In this document: positions 1-3,941 of the stretch, in pieces
Numbering within the stretch: the first letter of the stretch is position 1
How the letters are laid out: each line of letters begins with the position of its first letter
NCBI GenBank assembly: GCA_003648125.1
Contig: QMOE01000218.1
Location: 1-5,197, forward strand
Reading direction: 5' to 3'
DNA length: 5,197 nucleotides
From: Chloroflexota bacterium
GTDB lineage: Bacteria > Chloroflexota > Anaerolineae > B4-G1
The notes under the pieces: model-generated
What the model saw: the letters and a program-made list of their open reading frames with translations, nothing else
The model's database searches: none
Told to the model about the DNA's origin: nothing
Made by a program: the position numbers and the translations under genes

Positions 1-277
1 CCGGCCGCTCGCGCAACAAGTCGAACACCATCACCAGCGCGGGCCAGCGATTGATGCCGCGCCACTTGGAATACAGATTGACGAACTCGGCCGCCTCGCG
101 GGCGTACCTGGAGACCGGCTGCAAGCCCCAATACTTGATGATGTTGGGGATGAAGCACTCTTTATGCTTGATCTCCATCGTGTCGAAGGCACAGCCGTCG
201 GAGTCAATGCCGATGAAAAAATCATGCTCTGGTTCTAGCTCCGCCAGTGGGCGGGCTGCCTGGGGAAAGTCTGTCAT
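1..277 (-). CDS. HAD-superfamily hydrolase-like protein, N-terminal part (3' end outside window)
   Basis: The minus strand reads open from an ATG at 277 to the left edge, giving 92 residues with no stop, so the C-terminal part is missing. A Shine-Dalgarno GGAGGTG at 287-281 lies three bases before the ATG and fixes the start. Residues 20-34 carry a hydrophobic strand followed by DSDGCAFDTM, which fits HAD motif I (DxDG, nucleophile expected at D25, acid/base at D27). It continues into the helical stretch EIKHKECFIPNIIKYW (residues 35-50) and YSKWRGINRWPAL (residues 69-81). I recall this extended pattern from a conserved, functionally uncharacterised HAD group in sugar-utilising bacteria. Known of the superfamily: mostly Mg-dependent phosphatases; the substrate here cannot be told. 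It points the same way as the hexuronate operon but is separated from it by the plus-strand toxin-antitoxin pair. Whether HAD motifs II-IV exist cannot be seen. The family call is fairly sure, the function unknown. Confidence 0.82.
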   Translation of the reverse strand, partial: MTDFPQAARPLAELEPEHDFFIGIDSDGCAFDTMEIKHKECFIPNIIKYWGLQPVSRYAREAAEFVNLYSKWRGINRWPALVMVFDLLRERP

Positions 278-280
278 AGT

Positions 281-287
281 CACCTCC
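281..287 (-). promoter_or_regulatory. Ribosome binding site of the HAD-like gene
   Basis: The minus strand reads GGAGGTG three bases upstream of the ATG at 277, a strong anti-SD match. It decides the start of the truncated gene at the left edge. I could not find a convincing sigma70 promoter for this gene in the 78-bp intergenic region. Confidence 0.75.
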
Positions 288-293
288 AATGAA

Positions 294-322
294 TTGACAA
301 TGCACATGTTACAGTGTATACT
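294..322 (+). promoter_or_regulatory. Near-consensus sigma70 promoter for the toxin-antitoxin module
   Basis: A perfect -35 hexamer TTGACA (294-299), a 17-bp spacer and TATACT (317-322, five of six matches to TATAAT) sit on the plus strand about 33 bases before the GTG start at 356. Transcription would be expected to begin near 329-330, leaving a short leader that contains the RBS at 343-348. It is the only non-coding region in the window and is clearly AT-richer than its surroundings. The hexamers are seen directly; activity is inferred. Confidence 0.72.
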
Positions 323-331
323 GAATTTCAG
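321..331 (+). promoter_or_regulatory. Possible operator palindrome overlapping -10 and start site
   Basis: CTGAATTTCAG is a perfect 11-bp palindrome with five-base arms around a central T. It runs from the end of the -10 box to the expected transcription start. Two further six-base palindromes lie nearby (ACATGT at 304-309 in the spacer, GTATAC at 316-321). Antitoxins of type II modules usually repress their own promoter by binding such sites, so this is a natural operator candidate. Arms this short can occur by chance, hence low confidence. Confidence 0.3.
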
Positions 332-342
332 ATCACACGAGT

Positions 343-348
343 GGAGGG
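343..348 (+). promoter_or_regulatory. Ribosome binding site that selects the GTG start of the antitoxin
   Basis: GGAGGG lies seven bases before the GTG at 356. An ATG at 349 is too close to this site and its frame stops after six codons, so the GTG is the credible start. Confidence 0.65.
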
Positions 349-355
349 ATGAAAA

Positions 356-718
356 GTGGCTGTTCGTGAAGCGACGTTAGAACAAACTATTGATTTGTCG
401 CGCCGGTTACCCTTGCCTGAGCGGTTGCGCCTCCTTAGTATTCTGTCGAAGGAATTGAGCTACCAGATCGCCCCCCCCCTGTCCGAGGAAGATGACGAGG
501 ACGCGCAACTGTTGGCTGACCTGCGGGCTACCGGGATACTGGTAGATCCCACACCAGAGATGCTGGCTCGCGCTGAGGCATGGGACGCACTGCCAGAATC
601 GGAGAAACAAGAGGCTATTGAAGAACTGATAAATTTAAAGTTGTCCCCGCCTCTCTCCGAAATTGTCATCCGCGCCCGCGAATTTCGGTCAGGATGGAAA
701 TGGATAGTTGAACCATGA
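356..718 (+). CDS. Putative antitoxin of a VapBC-like (PIN) module
   Basis: A 120-residue acidic protein starting with GTG at 356, chosen because GGAGGG sits seven bases upstream. Residues 7-34 (ATLEQTIDLSRRLPLPERLRLL and following) look like the short N-terminal helix pattern seen in many small antitoxins encoded beside PIN toxins, in which a leucine/arginine-rich LPxxERLRLL segment recurs. An acidic linker (SEEDDEDAQ, residues 43-51) follows, then a region with further predicted helices (about residues 66-112) that could bind the toxin. The stop overlaps the next gene in ATGA (715-718), the usual antitoxin-first arrangement with translational coupling. Nothing in it is a classic AbrB, RHH or Phd signature that I can prove, so antitoxin is inferred mainly from gene order, size and the promoter. 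A nine-C run (471-479) inside the gene is a possible slippage site. Base composition is less GC-rich than in the minus-strand operon. Confidence 0.7.
   Translation: MAVREATLEQTIDLSRRLPLPERLRLLSILSKELSYQIAPPLSEEDDEDAQLLADLRATGILVDPTPEMLARAEAWDALPESEKQEAIEELINLKLSPPLSEIVIRAREFRSGWKWIVEP
471..479 (+). repeat. C9 homopolymer inside the antitoxin gene
   Basis: Nine consecutive C bases encode part of the Ala-Pro-Pro-Leu stretch at residues 39-42. Reading through by hand, loss of one C leads to a TAG at 543-545 and gain of one C leads to a TGA within a few codons. Slippage either way would truncate the antitoxin. Confidence 0.9.
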
Positions 719-1224
719 CCAACTACTATTATCTTGATACCAGCGCCCAGGTCAAATATTATGTCGCTGAACCAGGCACAGCCTGGATACGTCAACTGGT
801 AGACGCAACCGATCCTGATACAGGTCGGCGCGTCAATCAATTGTTCACGGCGACTATCACCGTGGCTGAAGCGGCAGCCGCTTTTGCGATTATCGCTCGC
901 ATCGGACGTATCAGCGAGCGGATTCGTGATCGGACGTTCAACCGCTATATGAAGACGGTCAGCGCCTATTTTCATCTGCTTCCCGTTACGGAGCACCTGA
1001 TTGACATGGCAGCGCACTTGACGCAATTGTATTCCCTGAAAGGCTATGACACCGTACAAGTTGCCGCTGCGGTGGGCTTGCAACAAACGCTGGGGACAAA
1101 GCACCCGCTGACTTTTGTCGCCGGCGACAATGTCGTGACCGCCGCTGCCCAGGCCGAAGGGCTGGCAGTAGACAATCCTTTTTGGCACGTCGTCGAAAAC
1201 GAGATCTACGCTACACCCCGCTAA
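715..1224 (+). CDS. PIN-domain ribonuclease toxin, VapC-like
   Basis: A 169-residue protein whose acidic residues are spaced as in PIN-domain nucleases. D8 lies in the N-terminal strand YYYLDTSAQVKYY, E52 in TVAEAAAAF, D112 in GYDTVQVAAA and D138 in TFVAGDNVV. These would form the Mg/Mn site that cuts RNA, typically tRNA or rRNA in the VapC family (family knowledge; target here unknown). All four key acids are present, so it looks catalytically intact. It is slightly longer than the roughly 130-140 residues common for VapC, with extra length between about residues 30 and 45 and at the C-terminus. Its ATG overlaps the putative antitoxin stop by four bases (ATGA), implying coupled translation from the promoter at 294-322. 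The last 14 bases overlap the 3' end of the oppositely oriented SDR gene, so read-through from either side would make antisense RNA. A PIN-like toxin is very likely; the cellular target is open. Confidence 0.88.
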   Translation: MTNYYYLDTSAQVKYYVAEPGTAWIRQLVDATDPDTGRRVNQLFTATITVAEAAAAFAIIARIGRISERIRDRTFNRYMKTVSAYFHLLPVTEHLIDMAAHLTQLYSLKGYDTVQVAAAVGLQQTLGTKHPLTFVAGDNVVTAAAQAEGLAVDNPFWHVVENEIYATPR

Positions 1225-2038
1225 ACGCGCTGAATCCCCCATCCACCGGCACGACCACCCCGGTGACAAAACGCGCCCCGTCCCCCAGCAGCCACACGAC
1301 CGTACCGATCAAATCCTCGGGATCGCCGAAACGGCCCATCGGCGTATGCTCGATGATGGTGCGACCGCGCGGCGTCAGTTCCCCGCTCGCCTCGTCGGTC
1401 AACAGGAAACGGTTTTGCTCGGTCAGAAAAAAGCCAGGGGCAAGCGCGTTGACCCGGATGCGCGGCGAGTACTCTTGCGCCACGTGCACCGCCAGCCACT
1501 GGGTGAAATTGCTCACCGCCGCTTTGGCCGCTGAGTAGGCCGGGATGCGGGTCAGCGGACGGAATCCGTTCATCGAGGAAATGTTCAGGATGACCCCCTG
1601 CCCCTGTTCGGCCATCAGCTTGCCAAAGACCTGGCTGGGCAGCAGCGTCCCCACAAAGTTCAGGTCGAACACCCAACGGACGGCGTCGGGCGGCAAGTCG
1701 AAGAAGGAAAGGTCGGGAGAGGTCGTGGCTTGCTTCTTGTTGCCCCCGGCACCGTTGATGAGAATGTCCACCCGGCCAAAGCGCGTCAGCACAGCGTCGC
1801 GGGCGGCTTCCAGGCTGGCCTTGTCGAGTACGTCGCAGCGCACGGCGAGGGCCGTGCCGCCCTGGGCCGCGATGTCGTCTGCCACCCTTTGCGCCGCCTC
1901 CTCGAACAGGTCCAGCACGGCCACCTTGACTCCCAACCGACCCAGAGCGCGGCTCATCGTGCCGCACAGCACCCCCCCGCCGCCGGTGACGACGGCGACC
2001 CGACCCGAAATATCAAACAGATTCACTAACTCGTTCAT
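1211..2038 (-). CDS. uxuB: SDR-family D-mannonate oxidoreductase / fructuronate reductase
   Basis: A 275-residue classical short-chain dehydrogenase/reductase. The Rossmann glycine loop is TGGGGVLCG (residues 18-26). An aspartate ends the second strand (D43 in VAVLD), which favours NAD(H) over NADP(H). NGAG lies at 95-98, and the catalytic residues are N127, S154 (in NISSMNG), Y168 and K172 (YSAAK). The C-terminal substrate region FFLTEQNRFLLTDE and TPRGRTIIEHTPMGRFG is what I associate with the SDR-type fructuronate reductases (Bacillus YjmF-like), which interconvert D-fructuronate and D-mannonate. They are unrelated to the long-chain E. coli UxuB. The ATG follows the kinase stop codon directly (TAG|ATG), with AGGAGG at 2055-2050 inside the kinase coding end. 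As last gene of the operon that begins with UxaE, which makes fructuronate, the assignment fits well. No hairpin with a T-run follows the stop. Related SDRs acting on other sugar acids remain possible. Confidence 0.85.
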   Translation of the reverse strand: MNELVNLFDISGRVAVVTGGGGVLCGTMSRALGRLGVKVAVLDLFEEAAQRVADDIAAQGGTALAVRCDVLDKASLEAARDAVLTRFGRVDILINGAGGNKKQATTSPDLSFFDLPPDAVRWVFDLNFVGTLLPSQVFGKLMAEQGQGVILNISSMNGFRPLTRIPAYSAAKAAVSNFTQWLAVHVAQEYSPRIRVNALAPGFFLTEQNRFLLTDEASGELTPRGRTIIEHTPMGRFGDPEDLIGTVVWLLGDGARFVTGVVVPVDGGFSAFSGV

Positions 2039-3049
2039 CTAATCTCCGTCCTCCTCGACGGTCGCCCCAGGCGTCACCTGCGGGCGATAGATCGCCGACG
2101 CGCCTGCCTCCCCCAGGGCTTGCTCCAGGCGGGCACTGTCCTCCCAGGGCCAGAGGGCGATGATGGTGCCACCGTGCCCCGCACCGGCCAACTTGGCCCC
2201 CAGCGCGCCGGCCTCCAGCGCCGCCCCGATCAGCCGCTCATTTGATTCGCCAGAGCCGCCCAGGTCTCGCTGGATGGCGTGGTTCTCGTTCATCAGTCGG
2301 CCCAAGAGCGGCCAATCTTCCACGATGAATGCCTTTTTGCCCATACGGGCGATCTCTGTGATGCGCCGGTAGCCCTCCACCACGGCTGCCTCCCCCTCCA
2401 GCCAACGCTCGCGGATCGGCTTGTGGACCGCGCCGGAGGCGTGCTGCACGCCGGTAAAGCCCAGTACAAAAGGCAGTTCGGGGACGTAGGCGGCCAGCGG
2501 CTCTATCGTGGCAAAGAGTTCCGCTTCGGCCTCGCGGTAGAACTGTTTGCCGCGAAAGTCCATATAGTTCAGGCCGCCAAAGGTACACATGTAGGCATCC
2601 TGATAACCGCACACTACCTTGAGATAGTTCAACTCGATGTATCGCGCCCGCTCGGCCAGTTGATAGTGGCCCGGATACTCTCCCTGCCAGGCCAACAGCG
2701 CCTGCAACAAGGCCACGACCAGCGCGGTAGACCCTGATAGTCCGCTGCGCAGGGGAATTTCGCTCTCGTAGCGCACGCGACAGGCCAGCGGCGGCAACCG
2801 CAGGTAATCGAGGACGGCGCGGGCCACGTCGAAGCGGTCGCGCTGGGGGCGCAGGTCATCCCGGCCGGCGATCTGGCACTCCTCCCCGCTGGTTTCCAGC
2901 ACCAGGTGAGCGGATGGTGTCACAGTCACGCGGGCGCGCATCCTCACCGAGCAGGAAATCACCGCCCCGCCATACATGTCCGTGGGATTGCCGATGATGC
3001 CGGCCCGCCCCGGCGCCGAGCAAATCACCTTCCGCTTGCTACAGTTCAT
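2039..3049 (-). CDS. GHMP-family sugar kinase, glucuronokinase-like
   Basis: I place the start at the ATG at 3049, giving 336 residues. The open frame reaches to 3115, but that extension lies inside the upstream gene and lacks conserved sequence. A GTG at 3028 is an alternative. GHMP motif 1 is PGRAGIIGNPTDMYGG (13-28), the ATP-binding motif 2 is GLSGSTAL (103-110), the likely catalytic base is D151 in GYQDAY, and motif 3 is KLAGAGHGGTIIAL (286-299). The details resemble plant glucuronokinase rather than galactokinase, mevalonate kinase or HddA: GNPTDxYGG, the IPLRSGLSGS approach to motif 2, FGGLNYMDF (157-165) and SGAVHKPIRERWLEGE (205-220). Glucuronokinase makes glucuronate-1-phosphate from glucuronate and ATP. 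The gene overlaps the uridylyltransferase gene by 11 bases and touches the SDR gene, so it is co-expressed with a partner that could turn the product into UDP-glucuronate. Only a weak SD (AGGG) precedes it, suggesting coupling. Galacturonate or another uronate are alternative substrates. GHMP kinase is sure; the substrate is an inference from recalled similarity and context. Confidence 0.8.
   Translation of the reverse strand: MNCSKRKVICSAPGRAGIIGNPTDMYGGAVISCSVRMRARVTVTPSAHLVLETSGEECQIAGRDDLRPQRDRFDVARAVLDYLRLPPLACRVRYESEIPLRSGLSGSTALVVALLQALLAWQGEYPGHYQLAERARYIELNYLKVVCGYQDAYMCTFGGLNYMDFRGKQFYREAEAELFATIEPLAAYVPELPFVLGFTGVQHASGAVHKPIRERWLEGEAAVVEGYRRITEIARMGKKAFIVEDWPLLGRLMNENHAIQRDLGGSGESNERLIGAALEAGALGAKLAGAGHGGTIIALWPWEDSARLEQALGEAGASAIYRPQVTPGATVEEDGD
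2050..2055 (-). promoter_or_regulatory. Ribosome binding site of the SDR gene, embedded in the kinase gene
   Basis: AGGAGG on the minus strand is encoded by the Glu-Glu-Asp codons at the kinase C-terminus and lies 11 bases before the SDR ATG at 2038. A second weaker GGAG at 2047-2044 is five bases from the ATG. With the stop and start codons adjacent, re-initiation by the same ribosomes is likely. Confidence 0.55.
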
Positions 3050-3941
3050 ACGCCCTGGCCTTGATGTACTTGCGGACCAGGTAGCCGTACCGCTCGTCGG
3101 CCAGGGCAAAGTCAATAAAAGTACGAAAGTAGCTCTCGAAATTGCCCACGTCGTAGCGACGCTGGTCGGGAGGAAGCAGCCAGGCGTAGACCGGTTCGCC
3201 CATCTGAACGAGCAGTTTGATGGCGTCGGTCAGTTGAATCTCGCCCCGTTTGTCGGGCAGCGTGCGGTCGAGCGCCTCAAAGATGGCCGGGCTAAAGACG
3301 TAACGGGCAGCCACGGCGAGAGAAGTCGGCGCGGTGCTGGGCGAGGGCTTTTCGACGATGTCGCTGACGGCGACCGGTTCTCCGGGGGGCGGCTCGGCCC
3401 CGTCAATGCTGACGATGCCGTAGCGGAAGGTCTCCTCCGGCGGCACCTTTTCCACGGCGATGGTGGCCGCTGCTCCCAGTTGGCGATGGATTTCCATCAT
3501 CGTGCGCAGCGGAGCGGCAGGGTCAGCGGCGGCGATGAGGGAATCTCCCAGGGCGACCACGCAATCACCGCCGTCCACAAAATCGGCGCCCAGCGAGATC
3601 GCGTGGCCCAATCCCCTGGGCGTGCTCTGCCGGGTGTAGAAAAAGCGGGATTCGTTCTCCAGGTAGGCCATTTCCGCCAGGGCGGCCTCGTTGCCGGCCT
3701 GTTCCAACGCCGACACGAGTTCAGGGTCGAAATCGAAATGATCCTCGATCACCCGCTTGCGCCGCCCGGTGATGATGAGAATCTGGCGCAGTTGGGCGGC
3801 CTGCAATTCTTCCACCACGTACTGGAGGATCGGCTTGCGCCCGACGGGCAACATCTCTTTGGGCTGCGACTTGGTAGCCGGCAGGAGGCGCGTGCCCAGC
3901 CCGGCGGCGGGGACGATGGCTTTGGTTATCGGTTGCGTCAT
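3039..3941 (-). CDS. galU: GalU-type UTP--sugar-1-phosphate uridylyltransferase
   Basis: A 300-residue nucleotidyltransferase with the full GalU signature. The N-terminal nucleotide loop AAGLGTRLLPATKSQPKEMLP (12-32) includes R18 and K28. GLGHAI lies at 110-115, the metal-binding aspartate region is ALGDS (130-134, D133), the sugar-binding VEKP is at 197-200 and a C-terminal RRYDVGNFESYF completes the family pattern. Length is normal for GalU. GalU makes UDP-glucose from UTP and glucose-1-phosphate. Wedged between uxaE and a glucuronokinase-like gene, this copy could instead use glucuronate-1-phosphate to give UDP-glucuronate, but nothing in the motifs alone proves that. The ATG at 3941 sits in an ATGA overlap with the uxaE stop, with a strong SD at 3953-3946. 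Its 3' end overlaps the kinase start by 11 bases. Confident as GalU family; the true substrate is open. Confidence 0.9.
   Translation of the reverse strand: MTQPITKAIVPAAGLGTRLLPATKSQPKEMLPVGRKPILQYVVEELQAAQLRQILIITGRRKRVIEDHFDFDPELVSALEQAGNEAALAEMAYLENESRFFYTRQSTPRGLGHAISLGADFVDGGDCVVALGDSLIAAADPAAPLRTMMEIHRQLGAAATIAVEKVPPEETFRYGIVSIDGAEPPPGEPVAVSDIVEKPSPSTAPTSLAVAARYVFSPAIFEALDRTLPDKRGEIQLTDAIKLLVQMGEPVYAWLLPPDQRRYDVGNFESYFRTFIDFALADERYGYLVRKYIKARAYEL

Noticed and set aside
51..380. A 109-codon plus-strand open frame at the left edge
   Set aside because: It is antisense to the HAD-like gene and runs through the TA promoter into the antitoxin start, with no recognisable protein pattern.
1244..1265. 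Inverted repeat CACCGG / CCGGTG as a terminator for the toxin gene
   Set aside because: The loop is 10 bases, no T-run follows, and the sequence encodes the conserved SDR tail (VVVPVDGG).
460..1269. A 269-codon minus-strand open frame opposite the antitoxin and toxin genes
   Set aside because: It has no recognisable motif and starts inside the SDR gene on the same strand. The plus strand here carries a clear PIN protein with all four acidic residues, a promoter and an ATGA junction.
1221..1967. A 248-codon minus-strand open frame within the SDR gene
   Set aside because: It is an out-of-frame shadow, rich in Arg/Gly/Ala as expected from high-GC DNA. The SDR frame has intact catalytic and cofactor motifs.
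3050..3115. Upstream extension of the kinase to an ATG at 3115
   Set aside because: The extra residues lie wholly within the galU coding sequence, show no GHMP-family similarity, and the ATG at 3049 gives the usual family N-terminus.
2039..3941. Kinase and nucleotidyltransferase as a heptose pathway pair (HddA/HddC)
   Set aside because: HddA has a different motif 1 (a GGGTD type) and HddC is a shorter nucleotidyltransferase. Here motif 1 is GNPTDMYGG and the partner is full-length GalU type.
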